Shown one piece after another: positions 8,784 to 16,635 of a stretch of DNA of 64,000 nucleotides (the first letter of the stretch is position 1; each line of letters opens with the position of its first letter). Location: the NCBI RefSeq assembly GCF_006636215.1, contig NZ_VIFM01000001.1, forward strand, positions 62,001 through 126,000. The letters are read 5' to 3'. Source of the DNA: Myxococcus llanfairpwllgwyngyllgogerychwyrndrobwllllantysiliogogogochensis. GTDB lineage: Bacteria; Myxococcota; Myxococcia; Myxococcales; Myxococcaceae. The position numbers and the translations under genes were made by a program. The notes beneath the pieces are model-generated. The model made no database searches, had not been told where the DNA came from, and was given only the letters and a program-made list of their open reading frames with translations.

Positions 8784-9091
8784 GAGAACCTCCTTCACTT
8801 GTGAGTCGCGCTGTCAGTGCAAGACTGGTGCACGGCCCGGCTCCCTCTGAGGACGCGAGCCCGGGCCTGTCCTTTCCGGACAAGGCCGTCGTGGCGCGCC
8901 CCTTACGCGGGTGCCACCGCCACTTCGCAGTGCCCTAGAACCCGCCACGGCGACGGGCGTCAGGGTGGCGCGGGAACTCCAGCCGCTTGGAGGGGCCCGA
9001 CAAGAAAAGCAGGGGTGTGTCGATCTCCCAGTGGGTCATTCGTCGCCAGGGTGAAGCAGCGAACCGAACCCAATAGGGAGGGCACCACCCG
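8784..9091. other. Intergenic region between divergent lipoprotein and DUF1801 genes
   Basis: About 300 bases. The only recognisable element is the TGTCGA-N17-CGTC promoter-like pattern listed separately. No gene with family features is seen here. Confidence 0.5.
9018..9044 (+). promoter_or_regulatory. Putative ECF42-type sigma promoter (TGTCGA-N17-CGTC)
   Basis: TGTCGA at 9018-9023 and CGTC at 9041-9044 are separated by 17 bases, about 50 bases before the DUF1801 start. The stretches TGTCGATCTCCC and TTCGTCG recur with identical spacing before the VOC gene at 36698. TGTCGA/CGTC is the motif I recall for the ECF42 sigma group, whose targets are small DGPF/VOC/DUF-type proteins. Confidence 0.55.
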
Positions 9092-9664
9092 ATGGCTACC
9101 GCGAAGAAGTCCGCGCCCCGAAAGGCGGCGATGAAGAACTCCACCTCGAAGACCGCCACGTCGAAGAAGCACGAAGCGCCCAAGAAGGTCGCGCCCCCGA
9201 AGAAGGCCCCCACGGCGCGGAAGTCCTCGTCGAAGGACAGGTCCGAGCGCCCCGTACCGAAGCTCGCGCCGGCGCAGGTCACCCCCCAGACGTCATCGGC
9301 GCAGGGGTCGGCGGTGGACGCCTTTGTCGCCAGGATGGAGGGTTGGCAGCAGGACATCGTGCGCCCGCTCGCGGCGCTCATCGCGAAGGAGGCGCCCGGC
9401 GCCTCGGCCTACATCAAGTGGGGACACCCCGTGTGGGACCATGCGGGCCCCTTCGCGCTGGTGAAGGCGGCCAAGGCGCATGTCACCCTCGGGTTCTGGC
9501 GTGGCGGGCAGATGCGCGATGCGGACGGCATCCTGGAGGGTGACAGCGACGGGATGCGGTACGTGAGAATCCAGTCGGGCCAGCGGCTCCCGGCTTCGCT
9601 CGCGGCGCTGGTGCACGAGGCCTTGGCGCTCAACCAGAAGCACGGCGACCCGCTGAAGCGCTGA
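9092..9664 (+). CDS. DUF1801 (YdhG-like) domain protein with Lys/Ala/Pro-rich tail
   Basis: A 190-residue protein in two parts. Residues 1 to about 70 are a low-complexity basic tail (repeated KK, APKK, PKKAP, ARKSSSK) resembling histone H1-like tails. Residues about 72-185 are a DUF1801 domain, with WGHPVW and the following strand VTLGFWRGGQM. The domain's molecular role is unknown. The basic tail could bind nucleic acid or be a flexible spacer (inference). It appears to be expressed from the ECF42-type promoter upstream. A frame on the other strand over the tail (8935-9381) is a composition artefact. Confidence 0.82.
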   Translation: MATAKKSAPRKAAMKNSTSKTATSKKHEAPKKVAPPKKAPTARKSSSKDRSERPVPKLAPAQVTPQTSSAQGSAVDAFVARMEGWQQDIVRPLAALIAKEAPGASAYIKWGHPVWDHAGPFALVKAAKAHVTLGFWRGGQMRDADGILEGDSDGMRYVRIQSGQRLPASLAALVHEALALNQKHGDPLKR

Positions 9665-9690
9665 GCGCTGGAATGACGGTCCATCCAGTC

Positions 9691-9752
9691 GCCTCGACAG
9701 CTCCCTCCTGGGCACCTTCAAGAGGCGCTGGCCAGGAGGGAGGAATCGAGGC
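9691..9752. terminator. Bidirectional hairpin between convergent genes
   Basis: A perfect 11-bp stem CTCCCTCCTGG (9701-9711) / CCAGGAGGGAG (9732-9742) is extended by an outer GCCTCGA/TCGAGGC pairing. It lies between the ends of the DUF1801 and DUF808 genes. There is no U-tract. Confidence 0.6.
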
Positions 9753-9775
9753 GGGGGTCCCGCGCTCGCTCCGCG

Positions 9776-10717
9776 CTACTTCTTCGCGGCCTTCCCCTTC
9801 ATCACCTTCTTGCCCAGGACGACGAGCAGGACCAGCACGGCTCCGGCGCCCAGACCCACCGCGGCATTGAGCAGCATGGGGGCAAGCCCCCCCAGGAGGC
9901 GGCCCACACCCGGCACGGTGGTGACCCAATCGGTGAAGGACGTCTCCGCGTGGTGCAGGAGGGAGACGCCGTGCACGAGGATGCCGCCGCCCACCAGGAA
10001 CATGGCCGCCGTCCCCGCCACGGAGAGGAACTTCATCAACCACGGCGCGGCGCGGAGGATGCCCGCGCCCAGGCTGCGCTGGAAGGCCCCGGACTGGCGG
10101 CTGAGATACAGCCCCGCGTCGTCCAGCTTCACGATGCCCGCCACGAGCCCGTACACGCCCACGGTCATGATGAGGGCGATGCCCACCAGGACCGAGACGC
10201 GGGTGGCGAAGCTCACCGTCGCCACGGTGCCCAGCGTGATGGCGATGATTTCCGCGGAGAGGATGAAGTCGGTGCGCACCGCGCCCTTGATTTTGTCCTT
10301 CTCCAGCGCCACCAGGTCCACGCTCGGGTTCACCAGCGCCTCGCGCAGCTCGGCGCGGTGCGCGGTGTCCTCCTCCTCGCTGTGGAGGAACTTGTGCGCG
10401 AGCTTCTCGAAGCCCTCGAAGCAGAGGAAGGCGCCGCCCACCATCAGCAGGGGGGTCACCAGCCAGGGCGCCAGCGCGCTGATGGCCAGCGCCGCGGGGA
10501 CCAGGATGGCCTTGTTGACCAGCGAGCCCTTCGCCACCGCCCACACCACCGGCAGCTCGCGGTCCGCGTTCACGCCCGTCACCTGCTGAGCGTTGAGCGC
10601 CAGGTCGTCTCCGAGCACACCCGCCGTCTTCTTCGCCGCCACCTTCGTCAGGATGGAGACGTCATCCAGGATGGTCGCGATATCGTCGATGAGCGCAATC
10701 AGACTGCTGCCTGCCAT
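9776..10717 (-). CDS. DUF808 family (YedI-like) inner membrane protein
   Basis: A 313-residue polytopic membrane protein matching the DUF808/YedI family along its length: the N-terminal SSLIALIDDIATILDDVS, the conserved AAKKTAGVLGDDLALNAQQV, then several hydrophobic segments and a Lys-rich C-terminus. The family's function is unknown. The ATG before AGSSLIALIDD is the conserved family start; the frame continues 19 codons upstream without homology. Convergent with the DUF1801 gene and divergent from the TrmB gene. Confidence 0.88.
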   Translation of the reverse strand: MAGSSLIALIDDIATILDDVSILTKVAAKKTAGVLGDDLALNAQQVTGVNADRELPVVWAVAKGSLVNKAILVPAALAISALAPWLVTPLLMVGGAFLCFEGFEKLAHKFLHSEEEDTAHRAELREALVNPSVDLVALEKDKIKGAVRTDFILSAEIIAITLGTVATVSFATRVSVLVGIALIMTVGVYGLVAGIVKLDDAGLYLSRQSGAFQRSLGAGILRAAPWLMKFLSVAGTAAMFLVGGGILVHGVSLLHHAETSFTDWVTTVPGVGRLLGGLAPMLLNAAVGLGAGAVLVLLVVLGKKVMKGKAAKK

Positions 10718-10861
10718 GGAGTTCTTTCGGGCTGGAGGGTGAAAAGTCGCTGTGCGGTCAGCGCGGATTAGCACAGGGCGGCGCTCGGGGCACGGCCTCG
10801 GACGGTCGCCTGCCCCATGGAGCCCTCCGGAGGTCGGGGCACCGGTTCACGACGCTTCGGC

Positions 10862-10890
10862 TTGACTATTATTATTCGCGAGTAATAACA
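10862..10890 (+). promoter_or_regulatory. Promoter with overlapping 20-bp palindromic operator before the TrmB gene
   Basis: A TTGACT -35 (10862-10867) is followed 17 bases later by ATAACA (10885-10890). Between and over them lies a near-perfect palindrome, TTATTATTCGCGAGTAATAA (10869-10888; 18 of 20 positions symmetric). This AT-rich dyad stands out in 70% G+C DNA and ends 8 bases before the ATG, fitting autorepression. Confidence 0.65.
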
Positions 10891-10896
10891 GCGTCC

Positions 10897-11730
10897 ATGA
10901 ACGCGGATGAAGGGCTCGTGGCCCTTGGGTTCACCGAGGTCGAGGCGCGGGTGTATTGCGAGCTGCTCAAGGGAGCGCCCGCCACCGGGTACCGGCTCGC
11001 GCAGGCGCTGGGGAAGGCGCCGCCGAGCATCTACCAGGCGCTCGCTTCGCTCGAACACAAGGGGGCCGTGCTCGTCGAAGAGGGTGAGCCCCGCTCCTTC
11101 CGGCCCGTGCCTCCGGACGAGGTGCTCGCGGCGCTCCAGCGGGGCTTCGAGACACGCAGCCGCGAGGCCGCGAACGCGCTGCGCAAGCTCCACGCCCCGG
11201 TGCAGGACGACCGCATCTACCACCTCAAGAGCACCGCGCAGGTGATGGAGCGCGCACGGACGATGATTGCCGGCGCCACCGAGCGGCTGCTCTTCGACCT
11301 CTTCCCTCCCCCCTTCGCATCCCTCACCCAGGCGCTCACCGAAGCGAGCTCCCGGCGCGTGGCCATCGCGGGGCTCGTCTACGACGAGACTCCCAAGGTG
11401 CCCTTCGACTGCGTGCGCTCGTCCGAGGCGGACTTCGTGCGGGAGCGCTGGCCGGGCGCGCAGCTCACGCTCGTGGTCGATGCCCGCGAGTTCCTGGTGG
11501 CGCTGCTCACCCCGGATGGCACCGGCGTCAAGCAGGCCATCTGGAGCGACAGCGGCTATCTCTCCTGCCTGCAGCACAGCGGGCTGTCCGCGGAGGTCCG
11601 GCTGAACGCGCCCCAGTCCGCGCGCGCACGGCTGGCGCGGTCCTTCTCCCTCATTGCCTCGAGCCCACCCGGCCTGCGCCAGCTCGTGGGCCAGACCTCT
11701 TCCACTTCCAAGCGCGGAGACACTCCATGA
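10897..11730 (+). CDS. TrmB family transcriptional regulator
   Basis: A 277-residue regulator with an N-terminal TrmB winged helix (residues about 5-75: LGFTEVEARVYCELL, APPSIYQALASLEHKGAV) followed by a phospholipase-D-like/TrmB C-terminal domain (about 100-260). TrmB proteins are best known in archaea as sugar-responsive regulators; bacterial members are common in myxobacteria. A 20-bp palindrome overlaps its promoter. Its stop overlaps the start of the aspartyl-protease-like gene by 4 bases (ATGA), so both are made from one message and that protein may be its physiological partner or target. Confidence 0.83.
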   Translation: MNADEGLVALGFTEVEARVYCELLKGAPATGYRLAQALGKAPPSIYQALASLEHKGAVLVEEGEPRSFRPVPPDEVLAALQRGFETRSREAANALRKLHAPVQDDRIYHLKSTAQVMERARTMIAGATERLLFDLFPPPFASLTQALTEASSRRVAIAGLVYDETPKVPFDCVRSSEADFVRERWPGAQLTLVVDAREFLVALLTPDGTGVKQAIWSDSGYLSCLQHSGLSAEVRLNAPQSARARLARSFSLIASSPPGLRQLVGQTSSTSKRGDTP

Positions 11731-13556
11731 GATTCCTCCTCCCGGGCCTGATGGCCCTGACCCTCGTGCTCACTCCCGTCGCATCCAGGGCGGACGCGCT
11801 GCGGTCGCTCGTCGACAAGCACCTCGCATGGCGTGGCGGGGACGCCTTCACGCGACTGGAGAGCATCCACGCCCAGGGGAAGACGGCGACGGGCGGGCTC
11901 CAGGGCCCGATGGAGTCCTGGAGACATCGGGACGGACGCGTCCGCATGAACGCGGATTATGGCGTGGTGCGCGAAGCGATGGCCGTCACCCCCAAGGGCG
12001 GCTGGAAGGTGAACACCAGCGGCCAGGTCGAAGACGCGTCACCCACCGACGCGCGCGATGCGCTGCACCGGGTGGCGCTCGACTTCGGAACGGCGCTGCG
12101 GGGCGGTGCCGGGGCGAAAATCGCCCTGCAACCCGACGCGCAGCGCGACGGCCGCACCTGGAAGGTGGTGCGCGTCACGTTCGGCGACGAAGACCTCTAT
12201 GACCTGTTCCTCCATGACGCCGACGGAGCCCTCCACGGCGTGCTCATCCGCGAGGACAACGTCACCCGCTTCGTGCGGCTGGGAGACTGGCGTCAGGTGC
12301 AGGGCGTGCGCATGCCCTTCCTGGAGGAGGAGCTCACCGACAACCCGGACTCCGACTCGCGCACGGTGGTGGAGACGCTGGAGCTGAACGTGCCCATTCC
12401 GCCCGCCGTCCTCGAACGGCCCGAGGACGTCCGCAAGGCGACCTTCGCGAACGGCCGACACAGCACGGGCTTCATCCCCTTCGAGTTCTTCAACGAGAAC
12501 CGCGTCTACATTCCGGCCCAGGTGAACGGCCGTGCGACGCAGGTGCTGCTGGACAGCGGCGCGGAGATGACGGTGGTCGACACGGCGTATGCCCGCGAGC
12601 TGGGGCTGAAGACGCAGGGGCAGCTCGCGGCGGTCGGCAGCGGCGGACAGGCGCAGGCCCAGTTCGCCGGCGGCGTGGACATCACCGTGGGCAACCTGCG
12701 ACTGACGGGGCTGACCGTCGCCGTCATCGACCTGGCGGAGGTCGCGCGGCATCTCGGTCACTCGCTGCCCGTCATCCTGGGCAAGGAGGCCTTCAACCAG
12801 CTCGTCGTGGACGTGGACTTCCCCAACCGGCGCGTCGCCTTCCACGAGCCGCGAAGCTTCAAGGCTCCGCCGCGAGCGGTGCGCATCCCCCTGGTCGAGT
12901 CCGCGGGCGGGCAGCGCGCGGTCCAGCTCTCCATCGAGGACCGGCCCGCCATCGAGGTGCTGTTCGACGTGGGCAATGGAGGGGCGCTCTCGCTCTTCCC
13001 CTCATACTGGCAGCAGGCGGGGCTGCTCGCGGGACGGCGCAGCTCCAAGACGCTGTCCGGCGCGGTGGGCGGCATGCGGGAGCGAGACGTGGCGACGCTG
13101 AAGCACATCCAGTTCGCGGGCGTCACCCTGAAGAACGTGCCCACGGTGTTCGACGACGCGGGCAAGAGCATGTCCGCCTCGGACCGGGTCATGGGCAACG
13201 TGGGGCTCGACGTCCTCGGACGCTTCCGGATGATTACGGACTATTCGACGGACACGCTGATGCTGGTCCCCGATGCCCGCGCGCTGCGGCAGCCGTTCCG
13301 CAAGGACCGGTCCGGACTGATTGCCCTCCCCTCGGAGGGTCGGCTCGTGGTGAAGCTGGTCGCCCCCGGGAGCCCCGCCGCGGCCACGGGCTGGAAGCCC
13401 GGCGAGGAGATTGTCGCCATCGATGGACAGGCCATCGGGCCCGACTACTCCAGCACGCAGCTGTCGCGCTGGCGGTATCGCGCCGCGGGCCAGACGGTGG
13501 TGCTCACGATGAAGGACGGCGGCAAGCGCAAGCTCACCCTGGGCGACTATTTCTAG
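11727..13556 (+). CDS. Exported retropepsin-like aspartyl protease with C-terminal PDZ domain
   Basis: A 609-residue protein with a signal peptide (1-22), a lipoprotein-sorting-like N-terminal domain (about 23-220, beginning LVDKHLAWRGG), a retropepsin-type aspartyl protease domain with catalytic LLDSGAEMTVVD (Asp276), and a second repeat of that fold in which the motif is LFDVGNGGALSLF (Asp414, no Ser/Thr after it). A PDZ domain with PGSPAAATGWKPGEEIVAID ends the protein (about 535-605). Only the first site has the complete D-S/T-G triad. A role in periplasmic processing is likely by analogy. It is coupled to the TrmB gene by ATGA. Its stop codon shares the 4-base CTAG with the stop of the convergent GlcG gene. 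Confidence 0.82.
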   Translation: MRFLLPGLMALTLVLTPVASRADALRSLVDKHLAWRGGDAFTRLESIHAQGKTATGGLQGPMESWRHRDGRVRMNADYGVVREAMAVTPKGGWKVNTSGQVEDASPTDARDALHRVALDFGTALRGGAGAKIALQPDAQRDGRTWKVVRVTFGDEDLYDLFLHDADGALHGVLIREDNVTRFVRLGDWRQVQGVRMPFLEEELTDNPDSDSRTVVETLELNVPIPPAVLERPEDVRKATFANGRHSTGFIPFEFFNENRVYIPAQVNGRATQVLLDSGAEMTVVDTAYARELGLKTQGQLAAVGSGGQAQAQFAGGVDITVGNLRLTGLTVAVIDLAEVARHLGHSLPVILGKEAFNQLVVDVDFPNRRVAFHEPRSFKAPPRAVRIPLVESAGGQRAVQLSIEDRPAIEVLFDVGNGGALSLFPSYWQQAGLLAGRRSSKTLSGAVGGMRERDVATLKHIQFAGVTLKNVPTVFDDAGKSMSASDRVMGNVGLDVLGRFRMITDYSTDTLMLVPDARALRQPFRKDRSGLIALPSEGRLVVKLVAPGSPAAATGWKPGEEIVAIDGQAIGPDYSSTQLSRWRYRAAGQTVVLTMKDGGKRKLTLGDYF

Positions 13557-13948
13557 AAGGCGGACGCGCCCGCGGTGGCGACGGCATGGTCCTGGTCGCC
13601 GGAGCCACCGCTGACGCCGACGGCGCCCACGACCTTGCCGTTCTTCTTCAGCGGGACACCGCCCGCGAAAATCATCACCTTGCCGTCGTTGGACGCGTGG
13701 ATGCCATAGAACGGCCCCCCCGGCTGGGAGTGCTTCGCCAGTTCCTGCGTGGTGATGTCGAAGGCCCGCGAGGTGAAGGCCTTCTTGATGGAGATGTCCA
13801 CGCTGCCCAGCCACGCCCCATCCATGCGCACATGCGCGACCAGATTGCCGCCTTCGTCGGCGACGGCGATGTTCATGGGTTGACCCAGCTCCTGGGCCTT
13901 CTTCTCGGCTGCGGCGATGATGCGACGAGCGTCTTCCAGACGGACCAT
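13553..13948 (-). CDS. GlcG/HbpS-like (DUF336) haem-binding family protein
   Basis: A 131-residue protein covering one complete GlcG/HbpS domain: MVRLEDARRIIAAAEKKAQ, then MNIAVADEGGNLVAHVRMDG, and the conserved FYGIHASNDGKVMIFAGGVP and VGAVGVSGG near the end. Related proteins bind haem or corrinoids or sit in glycolate and diol operons. The ATG has CAGGAG upstream. The frame stays open far upstream over the divergent kinase gene, but that part has no homology. The gene is single. Confidence 0.88.
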   Translation of the reverse strand: MVRLEDARRIIAAAEKKAQELGQPMNIAVADEGGNLVAHVRMDGAWLGSVDISIKKAFTSRAFDITTQELAKHSQPGGPFYGIHASNDGKVMIFAGGVPLKKNGKVVGAVGVSGGSGDQDHAVATAGASAF

Positions 13949-14185
13949 GGGGAACTCCTGTGCCCCCGTCTCCAATGGAAGACAAGGCCGCGCTCGCGCG
14001 CGCTCGTGGGAGTGTTCTGGACGCAATGAGGGTGGACGGAAGTTGTTCCACCAGGCGACGAAAGTGGGAGTCCGCGAATCCCCCGGGTATGCTGCGGGCG
14101 TGGCAAAGCCTGGAGAGCAACGGGACATGTGTGGGACGAGCCTCCCGGACCGTCGGCGCCCGCGTTCAAAGGCAGGTCCGGTGCC

Positions 14186-15190
14186 ATGACGCTCGCGACT
14201 GAGTTGGGGATGCTCGGCCGGTACCGGCTGCGCTCGCGGCTGGCGAGTGGAGGGATGGCGGAGCTGTTCCTCGCGGTGCTCCCCGGGGCCGAGGGCTTCG
14301 AGAAGCCCGTGGTCATCAAGCGCATGTTGCCGAGGCTCGCCGCGCAGGAGACCTACCGGCAGATGTTCGCCCAGGAGGCCCGGCTCATGGCCACCTTCGG
14401 GCACGCACATGTCGTCTCCGCGCTGGACTTCGGCGTGGAGCAGGACAGCCCATACCTGGTGCTGGAGTACGTGGATGGCGTGGACCTGGGGCGCGTCCTG
14501 GGCGCGAGGCGCACGTTGCCGCCACCGCTGGTGCGCTATGTGGGACTGAGCCTGCTGCATGCGTTGGAGCACGTGCATGGCTTGCGAGACGCGCGGGGCG
14601 AGCTGCTCGGCATCGTCCATCGGGACATCAGCCCGGCCAACGTGCTGCTCGGCCGCACCGGGAATGTGAAGCTGACGGACTTCGGTATCGCCAAGGGGCT
14701 GCGGACGCCCTCGCACACCGCGCCGGGCAGCACGCGAGGCAGGCTCCGCTACATGTCCCCCGAGCAGGTCCAGGGAGGGCCGCTGGATGGCCGCGCGGAC
14801 CTCTTCTCGCTCGCGGTGCTCCTCTACGAGGCGGTGGTGGGCCAGGGTCCGTTCTCCGCCACCAATGACGCGCAGCTGCTGCTCGCCGTGCGCGACGCGC
14901 GGCTGGCACCCACCGAGGACCTGCGGCGCACGGCCGGCCCCGCCCTGGCGGACGTGCTGCTTCGAGCCCTGCGACGTCACCCCTCGGAGCGCTATGCCAC
15001 CGCGGGAGAGATGGCGCGGGCGCTGGCGGCCGTGGACGGCACGGGGGAGAGCGAGCAGCCCTGGCGCGTGGCGGAGGTGGTGGCGGACACGCTCACCTCG
15101 GAGGGCACGGCGCCCGCCGCCTCTCGGGGGGCCGGAAACCGCGGTCCGTTCTCGGCGGCCCTGCTCGAGCTGCGCGAGGACGATTCATGA
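14186..15190 (+). CDS. Serine/threonine protein kinase (cytoplasmic, Hanks type)
   Basis: A 334-residue Hanks-type kinase occupying almost the whole chain. Visible motifs: Gly-rich loop LASGGMAELFLA, the VAIK-like lysine in VVIKRML, catalytic loop HRDISPANVLL, LTDFGIAK, and SPEQ in place of APE. No membrane segment follows the domain, so it is soluble. The start is the ATG before TLATELGMLGRY; a frame open 19 codons further upstream lacks homology. It opens a same-strand cluster with an FHA-sigma54 activator and a second kinase. The FHA domain next door is a plausible reader of its phosphorylation (inference). Confidence 0.88.
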   Translation: MTLATELGMLGRYRLRSRLASGGMAELFLAVLPGAEGFEKPVVIKRMLPRLAAQETYRQMFAQEARLMATFGHAHVVSALDFGVEQDSPYLVLEYVDGVDLGRVLGARRTLPPPLVRYVGLSLLHALEHVHGLRDARGELLGIVHRDISPANVLLGRTGNVKLTDFGIAKGLRTPSHTAPGSTRGRLRYMSPEQVQGGPLDGRADLFSLAVLLYEAVVGQGPFSATNDAQLLLAVRDARLAPTEDLRRTAGPALADVLLRALRRHPSERYATAGEMARALAAVDGTGESEQPWRVAEVVADTLTSEGTAPAASRGAGNRGPFSAALLELREDDS

Positions 15191-15239
15191 AGCGGCGGGT
15201 CCATCGGGCGTCGGACAGGCTCCGCGCCATGACGAGGGG

Positions 15240-16592
15240 ATGAGCGCGAGCATGTCAGAGCATACCGAGGTCATCTCCCTTCAGGACACGCCAGGTGGGC
15301 TGTCTGTCCGGCGAGTGCGACTCCAGGTCTCCACGGGCCCGGACACGAACATCGAGGTGTCCTCTTCCTCGGAGAGGCTCACCATCGGCAGCGCGCCCGG
15401 AAACGCTTTGGTGCTGAGCGACCCCACCGTGTCCCGCTTCCACGCCGAGCTCGAGAGGAAGCCTGGGGGCTACCGGTTGCGAGACCTGGAGAGCACCAAC
15501 GGCACGCGGGTGGACCACGTCCGGGTGACGGACGCCTTCGTGGTGGATGGCTCCACGCTGGCCTTCGGCAACACCACGGTGCGCTTCACGTGGGTGGCCG
15601 AGCAGGACGTGGTGCCGCTCCACTCCGAGCCGCACTTTGGCAAGCTGGTCGGCGAGGGCGCGGTGATGCGGGCCTTGTTCGCGCGGCTCGCGCGGCTGGC
15701 CGTCACGGATGCCACCGTGCTCATCGAAGGAGAGAGCGGCACGGGAAAGGAGCTCGTGGCGGAGGCGCTCCATCAACGGAGCCCCCGCGCCTCCGGCCCC
15801 TTCGTGGTGGTGGACTGCGGCTCCATTCCGCCGGAGCTGGTGGAGAGCGAGCTGTTCGGCCATGAGAAGGGCTCCTTCACCGGCGCCACCCACGAGCGGC
15901 GCGGGGCCTTCGAGGCCGCCCATGGAGGGACGCTCTTCCTCGACGAGATTGGCGAGCTCCCCCTGGCGGTGCAGCCCCGTCTGCTGCGCGCCCTGGAGCG
16001 CCGACAGGTCAAGCGCGTGGGCGCGGATGCCTTCCGGCCCGTGGACGTGCGCTTCGTGGCCGCCACCCATCGGGACCTGCGCGCGGGCGTCAACCGGGGG
16101 GAGTTCCGGGAGGACCTCTACTTCCGGCTCGCGGTGGGCATGGTGAGCGTGCCCCCGCTGCGGGCCCACCTGGAGGACCTCTCGCTGCTGCTCCGACATC
16201 TGTGGGAGGAGACCTTCCGCTCGCTCGGGCTGCCGCCGCGACCGTACACGCCCCCGGGCGCGGAGACGCTTCGCCAGCTCATGTCGCTTCCCTGGCGAGG
16301 CAATGTGCGCGAGCTGCGCAACTTCGTGGAGCGCAGCGTGGCCATGTCCGGAGCGCTGGACGCGGCGTTCGTCCAGGGCACTCCCACGCCGGGCTCCGTG
16401 CCGAGCCTTCCCTCGGTGCGCGTGGATCTTTCGTACAAGGATGCAAAGGAAGCCTGGCTGGACCACTTCGAGGAGACCTACCTGCGCCAGCGTTTGAACT
16501 CCGCGGGCGGCAATGTGAGTCAGATGGCGCGCGAAGCCGAAGTGGACCGGGCCCACGTCATCAAGCTCTTGCGCAAACACGCGGTGCGCTGA
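15240..16592 (+). CDS. FHA domain sigma54-dependent transcriptional activator
   Basis: A 450-residue enhancer-binding protein. Residues about 25-115 form an FHA domain (LTIGSAPGNALVL, SRFHAEL, STNGTRV). The AAA+ domain has Walker A GESGTGKE (163-171 region), the sigma54-contact loop GSFTGA (211-216) and Walker B GGTLFLDEIGELP. A Fis-type helix-turn-helix ends the chain (NVSQMAREAEVDRAHVIKLL). FHA in place of a receiver domain is common in myxobacteria and puts the activator under Ser/Thr kinase control. The start is ATG at 15240, with a second ATG at 15252 possible. Flanked by Ser/Thr kinase genes on both sides. Confidence 0.88.
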   Translation: MSASMSEHTEVISLQDTPGGLSVRRVRLQVSTGPDTNIEVSSSSERLTIGSAPGNALVLSDPTVSRFHAELERKPGGYRLRDLESTNGTRVDHVRVTDAFVVDGSTLAFGNTTVRFTWVAEQDVVPLHSEPHFGKLVGEGAVMRALFARLARLAVTDATVLIEGESGTGKELVAEALHQRSPRASGPFVVVDCGSIPPELVESELFGHEKGSFTGATHERRGAFEAAHGGTLFLDEIGELPLAVQPRLLRALERRQVKRVGADAFRPVDVRFVAATHRDLRAGVNRGEFREDLYFRLAVGMVSVPPLRAHLEDLSLLLRHLWEETFRSLGLPPRPYTPPGAETLRQLMSLPWRGNVRELRNFVERSVAMSGALDAAFVQGTPTPGSVPSLPSVRVDLSYKDAKEAWLDHFEETYLRQRLNSAGGNVSQMAREAEVDRAHVIKLLRKHAVR

Positions 16593-16635
16593 GGCGCATG
16601 CCAGGAATGTCCGCGTGCTAACCTCTCGCCCCACG

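Noticed and set aside
8935-9381. A 148-codon minus-strand frame opposite the DUF1801 gene
   Set aside because: It mirrors the Lys/Ala-rich tail on the other strand, giving repeated Phe/Phe-Gly; no homology or ribosome site.
13949-14980. Minus-strand extension of the GlcG frame (more than 340 codons)
   Set aside because: It is antisense to the kinase gene; the GlcG family starts at the ATG with CAGGAG at 13948.
14787-15239. Upstream extension of the FHA-sigma54 gene
   Set aside because: It overlaps the kinase gene in another frame and is Arg/Trp-rich; the FHA family start is at 15240 or 15252.
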